DNA of 64,000 nt from an uncultured Ellagibacter sp. (lineage in GTDB: Bacteria > Actinomycetota > Coriobacteriia > Coriobacteriales > Eggerthellaceae), in NCBI RefSeq assembly GCF_934617235.1, contig NZ_CAKTTZ010000005.1, positions 17,189-81,188 of the forward strand. Reading direction: 5' to 3'. Every line of letters begins with the position of its first letter. Positions within the stretch are counted from its first letter, which is position 1. The translations under genes and the position numbers were made by a program. Shown here in pieces: positions 16,593 to 24,654 of this stretch. The notes under the pieces were generated by a model. The model made no database searches. It was given only the letters and a program-made list of their open reading frames with translations, and was not told the DNA's origin.

Positions 16593-18107
16593 ATGGACTT
16601 CAACGCTTGGCTCATTAAAGCCAGTGGGCAGATTGACGGTTTTCTGTACACCTACATCTTGCTCGCCCTGCTCGTCATCGTGGGCATCTACTACACCATC
16701 CGCACCAAGGCGGTGCAAATTCGCTACATCAAAGACATGTTCACACAGATCACCGAGAAGAAACATGTCGAAGGGAAGCGCTCCATCTCGTCGTTCCAGG
16801 CGCTCATGGTGTCGACCGCGAGTCGCGTGGGCACGGGTAACATCGCAGGCGTCGCCACCGCGCTTGCCACTGGCGGCCCGGGCGCCGTGTTCTGGATGGG
16901 GCTTATGGCCATCGTGGGCGCGGCTTCCGCGTTCATCGAGTCTACGCTCGCGCAGATTTGGAAGGTTCGCGGCAAGGACGGCGAATTCCGCGGCGGCCCC
17001 GCATACTACATCCATCAGGCGCTCGGCAGCCGCAAGCTCGGCGTGCTGTTCTCCGTGCTCTTAATCTTGTGCTTTGCTTTCGGCTTCAACGGCTTGCAGG
17101 CCTTCAACGCCACAAGCGCGCTTGAGTACTACCTGCCCGGCGAGGCTATGCCGAAGGCGGCGATCGCGTCGGGAATCGTGCTCGCAGTGATGACCGCCGC
17201 TGTCATCTTCGGCGGAACGAAGCGCATCAGCGTCATCACGTCAATCGTGGTTCCCATCATGGCCATCGCCTACATCGCCATCGCGCTCTGGACGACCATC
17301 ACCAACATCACGTGGTTGCCCCAGGTCTTCGCGCTCGTCTTCTCCTCGGCGTTTGACTTCCAGTCGATTTTCGGCGGCTTCACGGGCTCGGTCGTCATGC
17401 TCGGCATCAAGCGCGGCCTGTACTCCAACGAGGCCGGCATGGGCTCCGCGCCGAACGCCGCCGCCACCGCAAGCGTTTCCCACCCGGTCAAGCAGGGCCT
17501 CGTGCAGAGCCTTTCGGTCTACATCGACACGCTGCTCATCTGCACCTGTTCGGCTATGATGGTGCTCGTATTCTACGTGCAAGACCCTGCCGCGGCGGCA
17601 GACCTCAACGGCATGCCGCTCGTGCAGATGGCCGTGAACAACTCCGTCGGCGAGGCGGGCATCCACTTCATCACATTCGCCATCTTCGCGTTCGCGTATT
17701 CGAGCCTCATCGGCAACTACTTCTACGCCGAAAGCAACCTGCGCTTCATTAAGGGCGACAGCAAGATGCTACTCACGGTGTTCCGCATCGTGTGCCTGCT
17801 CGTCATCTTCTACGGCGCGACGAACAACTTCGATCTCGCGTGGAACTTGGCCGACATCTTCATGGGACTTATGGCAATCATGAACCTCGTCGCCATCCTG
17901 TTGCTCGGCAAATGGGCGCTCGCTGCACTCGACGATTACTCCGCACAGCGCAAGGCCGGCAAGGACCCCGTATTCGTCGCCGACGACATTCCCGGCATGC
18001 CCAAAACCGACTGCTGGCATCTTGAGGAGGTGCGCGACTTCGGCGAGCCGCCCGTGAAGGAATACCTCGACGAGGCAATCGAGACCGACTACGTGGGCCT
18101 GAAGTAG
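16593..18107 (+). CDS. alanine/glycine:cation symporter, AGCS family
   Basis: 504 residues with about eleven hydrophobic segments, from ATG 16593 behind GGGGAAAGG. AGCS hallmarks: STASRVGTGNIAGVATALATGGPGA (N-terminal signature, seen as GTGNIAGV), GGPAYYI, FGGTKRI, and the signature GLYSNEAGMGSAPNAAA. Family members import D/L-alanine or glycine with Na+. The C-terminus is longer than in typical members and acidic (FGEPPVKEYLDEAIETDYVG). The stop at 18107 is followed in the -1 frame by a further acidic Ala/Glu/Pro-rich reading to 18256, which may be a lost tail. Confidence 0.93.
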   Translation: MDFNAWLIKASGQIDGFLYTYILLALLVIVGIYYTIRTKAVQIRYIKDMFTQITEKKHVEGKRSISSFQALMVSTASRVGTGNIAGVATALATGGPGAVFWMGLMAIVGAASAFIESTLAQIWKVRGKDGEFRGGPAYYIHQALGSRKLGVLFSVLLILCFAFGFNGLQAFNATSALEYYLPGEAMPKAAIASGIVLAVMTAAVIFGGTKRISVITSIVVPIMAIAYIAIALWTTITNITWLPQVFALVFSSAFDFQSIFGGFTGSVVMLGIKRGLYSNEAGMGSAPNAAATASVSHPVKQGLVQSLSVYIDTLLICTCSAMMVLVFYVQDPAAAADLNGMPLVQMAVNNSVGEAGIHFITFAIFAFAYSSLIGNYFYAESNLRFIKGDSKMLLTVFRIVCLLVIFYGATNNFDLAWNLADIFMGLMAIMNLVAILLLGKWALAALDDYSAQRKAGKDPVFVADDIPGMPKTDCWHLEEVRDFGEPPVKEYLDEAIETDYVGLK

Positions 18108-18256
18108 AAGGCGGGAAAGAGGCAGAACCAGAGGCTGAGGCCAACATCGAAAGAGTAGCCGAGACGGAAGTCGCTGCCGTGGCAGCGGCAGAAGCCGAGC
18201 CAGAACCCGAACCAGTAGGTTGTTCCCGAACTACGGTTATACAGAAACATCCTTAA
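18108..18256 (+). other. acidic tail-like reading in the -1 frame behind the AGCS gene
   Basis: The -1 frame relative to the symporter stays open across its stop and encodes PEVEGGKEAEPEAEANIE, then AAVAAAEAEPEPEPVG, ending at TAA 18254-18256. The composition is protein-like and low-complexity, and it has no start or ribosome-binding site of its own. Likely a remnant of a longer symporter C-terminus disconnected by a frameshift; programmed shifting is less likely because no slippery heptamer is seen. Confidence 0.45.
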
Positions 18257-18275
18257 AGGAAAGAGCGGAAGTTCC

Positions 18276-18281
18276 TATAAT
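18276..18281 (+). promoter_or_regulatory. -10 element (TATAAT) of the small protein gene
   Basis: A consensus TATAAT lies 43 bases before the ATG at 18324. The matching -35 (TTAAAG, 18253-18258, 17-base spacer) is weak. Confidence 0.5.
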
Positions 18282-18323
18282 TTAAGGCACATATTGCTCG
18301 CGCCGTATCAAGGGAGGCTGACA

Positions 18324-18557
18324 ATGGATCGTGCAGAATTCATGGCTCTGGAATCCTCGAAAAAGGCCGATGTGCTCAACGCGCTTATCGACGAGGGGAA
18401 AAGCCAAAAAGAGGCCATGGGCGCCGTCGGCGTCACCATCAAGGACCTCATGGTAACGCAGGTTTTCTTCTCGAAGACGGAAGGTCGCTTCAACGCGAAC
18501 GCCGTGGGCGGTTACTCGAATTTCCACAGCGACTCGACGGGCGAAGCTGCAAAGTAG
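18324..18557 (+). CDS. small hypothetical protein (77 aa)
   Basis: 77 residues, ATG preceded by AAGGGAGG. An N-terminal helical region MDRAEFMALESSKKADVLNALIDEGKS is followed by QKEAMGAVGVTIKDLMVTQVFFSK, which has a helix-turn-helix look without a diagnostic match. The tail is Gly/Ser/Asn-rich (FNANAVGGYSNFHSDSTGEA). Its own TATAAT box, RBS and a terminator downstream support a real, separately expressed gene. Function is unknown; a DNA-binding role is only a guess. Confidence 0.75.
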   Translation: MDRAEFMALESSKKADVLNALIDEGKSQKEAMGAVGVTIKDLMVTQVFFSKTEGRFNANAVGGYSNFHSDSTGEAAK

Positions 18558-18589
18558 CTCATCGCACGGTACAATCTCATTCAGACCGA

Positions 18590-18626
18590 AAGCGGAGGCT
18601 GCCGCACGATGTGACAGCCTCCGCTT
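18590..18626 (+). terminator. terminator hairpin between convergent genes
   Basis: AAGCGGAGGCTG (18590-18601) pairs perfectly with CAGCCTCCGCTT (18615-18626), 13-base loop. It lies between the small gene (+) and the membrane protein gene (-), and could serve both directions. Confidence 0.75.
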
Positions 18627-18723
18627 TGCATATTGAGCGAGAAACCATGGGTCTTCCAGAACGGGAAGGGGACGGGGATGCTGCACGAGCTGCGGCGTCC
18701 CGGGCGCCAGCTTGCAGCCAAGG

Positions 18724-19587
18724 CTAGATTGCAAGCTGCATATAACTCATGCACAAAGGCTCCACGCCGAAGGTGATTTCGCGCGCGATGTAGGGTGCGA
18801 TATCGCAAACGAGCGCGGCGGTAGCCCCAATGGCTGCGCCCCATAATGGTCCGGTAAGTATGCGCGTGCAGGCGACGTTCTCGTCTTCGCAGTCGCTTAC
18901 CAGGGACGACACAACCGTGAGGGCTGCCCCCGCGCCAATACCAAGCAGGGCCCCGGTTATGATGTGCACGAAAACGTCGGCATCCGAGCCATGAACCGTA
19001 CCTGCAGTAATGATCTCTATAAGGGCAGGCAGGCACGCGATCACGACCGCTGACAGGGCGTTGGCGGGGCATCTCTCGGAAACCGCGCAAACAACGAGCA
19101 CGGCAAGCGACACGGCGAAAGCAAGCGCGTTGAGCTCGCAGAGCGCGTCCGCGTCGACGAACACCGCGCCGATAACGCGCGTGCAGACAAGGAGCGCAAT
19201 TGTAACCGCAGTAAAGTTGGCGCACCCCATCGAGCGCGACATGAGCATCCCGAACAGGGCTTCGGTTGCATGCGAGAGGCGGGCCTCAATAGCATTCAGG
19301 CCCCTGAAAAAACGCTCCATCTCAACGTCGATTTCGTCATCGCGTTCGTCGTAATCATCGTCGAAGAGGCTATCGAATATGCTGCCGCGAGAATGGTAGC
19401 GGGTGCCGCCCATGCCACCCGCACCACTGCGACGTCTCCCGTCACGTTCGTGTTCGTCCTTGGCGGGGTTGCCATCATCGCGAAATGCCTCATCACTGCA
19501 AGTTTCGTTGCCCGTGCCGCCGCCCTCATTGCGAAATGCGCCATCGCTGTAAGATTTGTCGCAGGTGCCGTTTCTGAAATCGCTCAT
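18724..19587 (-). CDS. hypothetical membrane protein of the signalling locus
   Basis: 287 residues from ATG 19587 with RBS AAAGGAAAG; the frame is open further upstream, but that part lacks an RBS. The first about 110 residues are hydrophilic, Gly/Asp/Arg-rich and acidic (FDSLFDDDYDERDDEIDVEMERFF), with low-complexity stretches. The rest has about six hydrophobic segments (FTAVTIALLVCTRVIGAVF, LAFAVSLAVLVVCAV, ALSAVVIACLPALIEIITAG, and others). No family was recognised. It is transcribed away from the FHA-sigma gene, and a 32-bp motif shared with the operon ending at 28051 lies 35 bases upstream, tying it to that locus. The serine-containing soluble head could be a kinase target. Confidence 0.78.
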   Translation of the reverse strand: MSDFRNGTCDKSYSDGAFRNEGGGTGNETCSDEAFRDDGNPAKDEHERDGRRRSGAGGMGGTRYHSRGSIFDSLFDDDYDERDDEIDVEMERFFRGLNAIEARLSHATEALFGMLMSRSMGCANFTAVTIALLVCTRVIGAVFVDADALCELNALAFAVSLAVLVVCAVSERCPANALSAVVIACLPALIEIITAGTVHGSDADVFVHIITGALLGIGAGAALTVVSSLVSDCEDENVACTRILTGPLWGAAIGATAALVCDIAPYIAREITFGVEPLCMSYMQLAI

Positions 19588-19621
19588 AGCTTTCCTTTCG
19601 TTTTCGGGGCTTCTGCCAAAC

Positions 19622-19653
19622 ACATGGAAAACAAGCGAGGGTTTTTCTGGAAA
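19622..19653. promoter_or_regulatory. bipartite motif, copy A (divergent FHA-sigma / membrane protein region)
   Basis: Read on the minus strand: TTTCCAGAAAAAC, eight variable bases, then GTTTTCCATGT. All 24 fixed bases and the 8-base gap are identical in copy B at 28111-28142. It sits 35 bases upstream of the membrane protein ATG and also in front of the divergent FHA-sigma gene. Confidence 0.7.
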
Positions 19654-19861
19654 ACGAAGGGCGGGACGGCTAGGGGAAATGCACTGACGAGCAAGTCGTG
19701 TCGTAACGAGGGAATGACCTGATGAGTGCAGGGGCATCGTGAAGAAACGCCTCTTTTCAGCGACGTGTCATGGCGCGAGGCGAAAACGTGCGCCATTCCG
19801 CCCTTCGCGCAACGTACAATGAGCCATGCGATAGTGAGGGCTTTGCGGGAAAGGTACTGCC

Positions 19862-22546
19862 GTGCCAACAGATGAGTTCGCCGAGCGCGAATGCGACGTT
19901 AACGACGGAGGTGCTGCTGGCGAAAGCGCCGCCGATGAAGCCAAGGCTCGACGCCGTGCTGAGCGGGCGGCTCTTCGCGCCCAGCGCAAACAGCAGAGCG
20001 TGCGACGGGGACGCCAGGACGCCGAATGGGATGGCTTGCCTTACTCGGATGCGTTGCTGCAAGAGGGCCTTAATCATGCGCGCACAATCGCCGAGAAGCG
20101 AATCAAGGGTGAGCCCCGTGGCGCTAACGACTGGCTCGACAACGACACAGAAGTGAAGCTTGCGCTGCTCGCCAAGGCGGGAAAGCTCGCGCGGGAGTGC
20201 CTCATCGAGGCGCATCTCGACGCCGCGTATGCCGCCACCAGGGGATACAAACGGCTATTCGAAGCGCATGATTTGGGCGCCGAGTATCATCATGCAGTGC
20301 GACTCGCCGTGGAGGACTCGATCGACAAGTTCAACCTGACGCAAGATCACGTGCTGAACAGCTGGGTCTCGACGAACAAAAAGCCTGTGGAGCGCCGCTT
20401 GTGCGAGTGCTATGCGCAGAAGACGGCGCTTCGAAGCGAACATGAGGCGCGGAAATACTTCGCGATCGTCAAGGCATATCGAAAGCTCGAGGATTCGCTG
20501 CAGGGCGCGCGCAAGCCAACTGAAGAGGAGCTGCTCGGTGCCCTTGCGGCGCATACCGCAACGAGGGGGATGGACCGCGAAACCATGCTCGATATCCTCG
20601 ACCGAGGCTCGGATGGGGTGCACAGGGTGACGTTTTCCGCCGCAGCACCGCGCGGGTGCGAGGAAGGTGCCCCGAGAAAGCGCGCGGGCGTTGTTCCCTT
20701 GGCGAAGCTTGCGGCGAGTGATTCGGGTGCTGCGCGCGTCATCGATGTTGCAAGCGCCACGAATCCGGCGAGCTCCGCAGCGCTCGAAAGCCCCACGGGC
20801 GCGACAAGTACTGCGAGCTGCGCAAACGATGCGCGCGACGCGTCAACCGCAGCTAGGGTGTCGCCCGTAGCTGGAGCATCGCCCGCCGACAAGGCCGCCG
20901 CCCGCGATCCCGAGGCGCTTCTCTTCCGAAATGGTGTCGAGCAGGACATGACGCCCGTCGAGCGCGCCGTGTACCGGGCGCGCATAGCCCCCATTATCGA
21001 CGCCGACGCTCGCGCGCAAACCCTTGCGAAAACGGCCGAGCAAATCCGCTTGTCATGTGGGCTTCCGATGATGCAGGCCGATCGCGTGCGTCGCATCGAG
21101 CTGCGCCTGCGAGAGCGATTCGTGCTCGGCGGCGAGCTCGGCGTGTACTCGGGCGCTGAAACTTCCACCTGGTTGCGCCAAGAGCGTTCGCGCTTCCATA
21201 GCGATTACTGGCTTTTGGACCTGCTCGCGCTACGTCTCGCCGAGGTGCTTCCCAAGCATTCATCAGGCCCCAAAGCAAAAAGCGGGGAGGAATCGACACC
21301 AGACAAACGCGCCAGGGGCGTCACGCGCGACGACTGCTACAGCATGCTGCTTGCTGCGACCGTGAAGACGGACGACTTGTCGGGCAAAATCACAAACGGC
21401 TACGCAAAGGCGCTTCGGGAGAACAGGAAGCTCTCGGAGGATGCGGCGAGAAAGGAAGGCCGACTTCGAGCATACGAGGAATACCTTTCCGACCCGCTCG
21501 CCGTCGTGCGCGGCAGCATACTCACTCAGGTTCCTAAGGATGCATTCCCCGACGATGACCCCTGGCGGGCGTTTCTGTGGTATTTCTTCTTCGACGAGGC
21601 GACCGATATCGAAATTGAAGAATTCGCAACAGCGCTGAAAGATGCGCTCATCCACGATGCTGCCGTCACTGGCGCAAGCGAGTATGTCGCCTCGACGGCG
21701 CGCGCGTACGTGGCGAAAAGGCTGCTCACATCGGCGGCATCGCGCGGTGACGGATGGGCTCGCACGCTCGAGCACGCGTTTGACCTCATGCTGTGTTGGA
21801 TGCTCGACATCGATCGCGCCGACGATGAATCGGTGGCGCTTGCCCACGACGGCCTGCTCACGGGCGGCGGCGAGGCGCCCTTGCCAAAGAAGCCGAAAGC
21901 GGGTCGGGTGCTTTCGTTCGATGCGTACCTTGCAGACGGCGTGGTGAACTCCGAGATCGAAGAGGGCCGCGAGCTGCGCGTTCATCCGTGGCTTCGCCCT
22001 CGCATCGGCATCGGGCACGCGTTCGAGAAGAACGAATGCCGCCAACTAGGGTGCCACCGCGAAGAGTTCGCAGGAGAAGAAGCCTGGGGCGTCATGAACC
22101 TCCCAGGGCAGCAGGAAAGCAAGGCGCACGGTGCCGACGGGCGCGCACAAGACCCCGTTTCCCGGGAACACTCCTTGTTGCTGTACGCGGGAAGCGAATC
22201 GCGAGCAAGAGAAAACAGGTGGCTCGCCTTCGACCTGGCATCTTCGAACGGCACGCTTATCGTGCGCTCGAATGCCAATGGAAGCGTCACCAACGTGATC
22301 GTCGGCTTCGGGGCGAACAACTACCGCGATGCGCGAGCGCTTTCGTTCGGCGCAACGTGTTCGGATGACGAACAGCTTCTGCGCGAGACGGCCAAGCGGA
22401 CAGGTGCTGCGATCCAGATGCAGGGTGCGCCTATCATGCCTGGTGATATGCTTGTTTTCGGCTTTGCCATCCTCGAAGACCCCAGCGGCGCGGTTTCGTT
22501 CGGCGCGAGAAACGGCGCGCTGTGCCTGCGCGTCCGCGATGCCTAA
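19862..22546 (+). CDS. divergent sigma-70-like protein with C-terminal FHA domain
   Basis: 894 residues from GTG 19862 (RBS GGGAAAGG). Residues about 108-180 read like sigma region 2 (CLIEAHLDAAYAATRGYKRL, then a long helix VEDSIDKFNLTQDHVLNSWV). Residues about 195-250 resemble region 3 (IVKAYRKLEDSLQGARKPTEEELLGALA). After an Ala/Ser-rich linker, residues about 362-420 resemble region 4 (TPVERAVYRARI, TLAKTAEQIRLSCGLP, then DRVRRIELRLRERF, like the VRQIE recognition helix). Residues about 450-690 are helical and unassigned. The C-terminus (about 705-894) is an FHA domain with the phosphothreonine-binding signatures SREH (767-770) and SSNGT (794-798). A kinase gene lies in the same locus. Inferred role: phosphorylation-dependent transcription factor. 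The sigma assignment rests on eye alignment and needs a profile search; the FHA call is stronger. Confidence 0.72.
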   Translation: MPTDEFAERECDVNDGGAAGESAADEAKARRRAERAALRAQRKQQSVRRGRQDAEWDGLPYSDALLQEGLNHARTIAEKRIKGEPRGANDWLDNDTEVKLALLAKAGKLARECLIEAHLDAAYAATRGYKRLFEAHDLGAEYHHAVRLAVEDSIDKFNLTQDHVLNSWVSTNKKPVERRLCECYAQKTALRSEHEARKYFAIVKAYRKLEDSLQGARKPTEEELLGALAAHTATRGMDRETMLDILDRGSDGVHRVTFSAAAPRGCEEGAPRKRAGVVPLAKLAASDSGAARVIDVASATNPASSAALESPTGATSTASCANDARDASTAARVSPVAGASPADKAAARDPEALLFRNGVEQDMTPVERAVYRARIAPIIDADARAQTLAKTAEQIRLSCGLPMMQADRVRRIELRLRERFVLGGELGVYSGAETSTWLRQERSRFHSDYWLLDLLALRLAEVLPKHSSGPKAKSGEESTPDKRARGVTRDDCYSMLLAATVKTDDLSGKITNGYAKALRENRKLSEDAARKEGRLRAYEEYLSDPLAVVRGSILTQVPKDAFPDDDPWRAFLWYFFFDEATDIEIEEFATALKDALIHDAAVTGASEYVASTARAYVAKRLLTSAASRGDGWARTLEHAFDLMLCWMLDIDRADDESVALAHDGLLTGGGEAPLPKKPKAGRVLSFDAYLADGVVNSEIEEGRELRVHPWLRPRIGIGHAFEKNECRQLGCHREEFAGEEAWGVMNLPGQQESKAHGADGRAQDPVSREHSLLLYAGSESRARENRWLAFDLASSNGTLIVRSNANGSVTNVIVGFGANNYRDARALSFGATCSDDEQLLRETAKRTGAAIQMQGAPIMPGDMLVFGFAILEDPSGAVSFGARNGALCLRVRDA

Positions 22547-22581
22547 CGTGTGCAAGGCCTCGCAAGCGCACGATCGGCACG

Positions 22582-22920
22582 CTAGCGAATCGAAACGTTT
22601 ACCCAGCCCGAATGCGGCGAGAGCGCGATGCGGCTTCCTTCGACGAGCGCGCAACTGAGGCCCGGGCGCAGCTCAAACACGTTCGTGGTCGAAAAGCTCG
22701 GTTGCTGCACGTAGAGCGAGCGCTTACCTCGGTTCGTCGCGATCCAGCGATCGCGGTCGCTTTCGTCGGGACGCACGTCAAGGCTGCCGAGCGCACGGTG
22801 ATCGCAGGTGCGGGCATCGTGCGCGTCAATGCGCGTCTCTGCATTGCAGGTATAGAGAATGAGGCAATTTGCGCATGTGGGGGCACCGCCTGCACGAGGC
22901 GTGTTGCTGACGTATTTCAT
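22582..22920 (-). CDS. small Cys-containing protein, possibly FHA-like
   Basis: 112 residues, ATG 22920 with RBS TTAGGAAG. It is the last gene of the minus-strand operon, 58 bases after the kinase, and converges on the FHA-sigma gene. It has five Cys in the N-half (APTCANCLILYTCN, RTCDHRALG) and a beta-rich C-half (FSTTNVFELRPGLSCALVEGSRIALSP). The closing pattern L-x-x-G-x-x-I-x-L resembles the end of an FHA fold, but the SxxH and NG signatures are absent, so this remains a suggestion. Nothing else was recognised. Confidence 0.62.
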   Translation of the reverse strand: MKYVSNTPRAGGAPTCANCLILYTCNAETRIDAHDARTCDHRALGSLDVRPDESDRDRWIATNRGKRSLYVQQPSFSTTNVFELRPGLSCALVEGSRIALSPHSGWVNVSIR

Positions 22921-22978
22921 AATAGCTTCCTAAGCTTTTTCTGCGAGGCTGTTGACTGGCGAAGGGCTGCGCCGCCGT

Positions 22979-24604
22979 TTATGCAAAGCCGTTTTCCCGA
23001 AGCCATACCTTGGCAGGTGGAAAACCTTCCTTCTGGCGTGTCTCGTCCCTTTCAGCAGATTTCCTGATGAAGGAAAGCCCAAGCTCGCGGTTTTCCTCGA
23101 CGCGATGAATCGTACCCTGCGCGACATACGACCCGGAGTACAGAGCACGCCCCAAGAAGAACTGCGCCACCACAGCGCCCTTCGCCGCCGCCTCGCCCAT
23201 GAACAACATGACGTCGACTTCCGAATACTTGATCGAGCTGCCGCCGAGATTGTCGCGCGCGCAAATGGCCAGGTAGTACAGCGCGCTCACGCAGCCTTGG
23301 CGTGCGAGGCGCTCGAAGACGCCGACGGCCTGCGCGTAACGTCCGGAGTTGAAGTCATCGAGCGCTTGCGCGAGCGTGCCGCCCTCAAACGACGGCGCAT
23401 CCTGCGCGAGAATCCGCCCGCCACCGAGCGCCGCATTCAGTCCCAGCAGATGGAGCTCACGGTGATACGAAGCCCTATCGCGCGGCAGAGCGTTTTGCAG
23501 CTGCGAGGTGGTCGGACGCCGCGAGGCGTCGATCGCCAAACACGCGCCGAGTGTCACGCGAAGCTTCGCGTCGAACGCGTCGAACGCCGCACGCACCGCC
23601 TTTTCAATCGCGGCAGGGGGCTCCTCGACACCATAGGTGGAGCGCAGCGTTTCGGCGATGTCCCTTTTCAGGAAGGCAACTGTCTCGGTATCGTGCGAAA
23701 AGTCGTTTAACGCGTCTTCGGCGAGGTAGATGCCCAGCTCGCGCCCCTTCTCGATAAAGCCAGGGGACGGCACGACCGACTGCTCGTGTGCCGTGCGCTC
23801 GCGCTCGTCGGTCCAAGCAGGGTCGTAGCGAAGCGTGCCGTCGCTTTGGGCAACCGCACCATACGCAGGCGGCTTGTTCTCGCCAGCAAGAAGCGCGAGC
23901 AGCGTGGCCGCAAGCGAATACGCGTCACCACCCGGGCCGGCGTCCCGACTCATCGGAAAGCAGCTTTCCGGAGACGAGAATCCCTGCGTGCCCCATCCGA
24001 GATGCGCCTGGCCACGCGAGCTTTGCGCGATGCCGAAGTCGATGAGCCGCGTGTTTCCCGTCGAATCGAGGAGAATGTTGCTTGGCTTGACATCGCGGTG
24101 AACGACGCCCTCGCGAAGCTCCGACTCGGCCGTGGCAAGAAAGCCGACAATAGGAGAGAGGGTCGAAAGCGCTTCTTCAACCGTCATTTTCCTTCCCATG
24201 CGGCGAAGCTTTTTCGCGAGGGTGTCACCCTCGAGCCACTCTTCGACGATGCAGCTTTTCTCGCAGGTGCCGAAGGGGGACGGGGTGCAAACGGTGCCGT
24301 GCGCGAGCGCCTGGGGAAGCACGCGGAAGTTCGAGAATCGCGCAAGGGTTCGCCATTCGAGGTCGCATTCCTCGCTGTTTTCGAACACCTTCACCGCAAC
24401 GGGAATCCCGTCAGGCGTACGCGCCTTCACGATGGTTGCTTGTCCGCCGCGGCTTGTCACCTCCTCGAACGCGAGGTTTTGCGGAGCTTGTCGAATGTCG
24501 TTGCGCTCGGGAGGCGCTGGGGTGAAGAGCAGCCCGGATGAGGGGTCGATACGGGATTCCGACTCGGCGGCAGCGCCCGTTCCGGTGAGAAGTTCTTGGC
24601 TCAT
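22979..24604 (-). CDS. Ser/Thr protein kinase with C-terminal Sel1-like repeats
   Basis: 541 residues from ATG 24604 (AAAGGGG, 6-base spacer). Hanks-type kinase: a degenerate Gly loop SRGGQATIVKA, Lys72 in VAVKVF, catalytic loop HRDVKPSN (169-176), DFG 189-191, and a SPE in place of APE. All catalytic residues are present. Residues about 430-541 carry TPR/Sel1-like helices (DFNSGRYAQAVGVFERLARQG, ALYYLAICARDN, AAAKGAVVAQFFLGRALYSG), usual for scaffold contacts. No membrane segment, so it is cytosolic, unlike PknB-type kinases. It lies in a six-gene operon and would be the natural writer for the FHA reader encoded convergently. Confidence 0.9.
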   Translation of the reverse strand: MSQELLTGTGAAAESESRIDPSSGLLFTPAPPERNDIRQAPQNLAFEEVTSRGGQATIVKARTPDGIPVAVKVFENSEECDLEWRTLARFSNFRVLPQALAHGTVCTPSPFGTCEKSCIVEEWLEGDTLAKKLRRMGRKMTVEEALSTLSPIVGFLATAESELREGVVHRDVKPSNILLDSTGNTRLIDFGIAQSSRGQAHLGWGTQGFSSPESCFPMSRDAGPGGDAYSLAATLLALLAGENKPPAYGAVAQSDGTLRYDPAWTDERERTAHEQSVVPSPGFIEKGRELGIYLAEDALNDFSHDTETVAFLKRDIAETLRSTYGVEEPPAAIEKAVRAAFDAFDAKLRVTLGACLAIDASRRPTTSQLQNALPRDRASYHRELHLLGLNAALGGGRILAQDAPSFEGGTLAQALDDFNSGRYAQAVGVFERLARQGCVSALYYLAICARDNLGGSSIKYSEVDVMLFMGEAAAKGAVVAQFFLGRALYSGSYVAQGTIHRVEENRELGLSFIRKSAERDETRQKEGFPPAKVWLRENGFA

Positions 24605-24654
24605 GGTCAACCCCTTTTGCGCGCGGCCTGCCCTCGTTTTCGGCAGCTTTCTTA

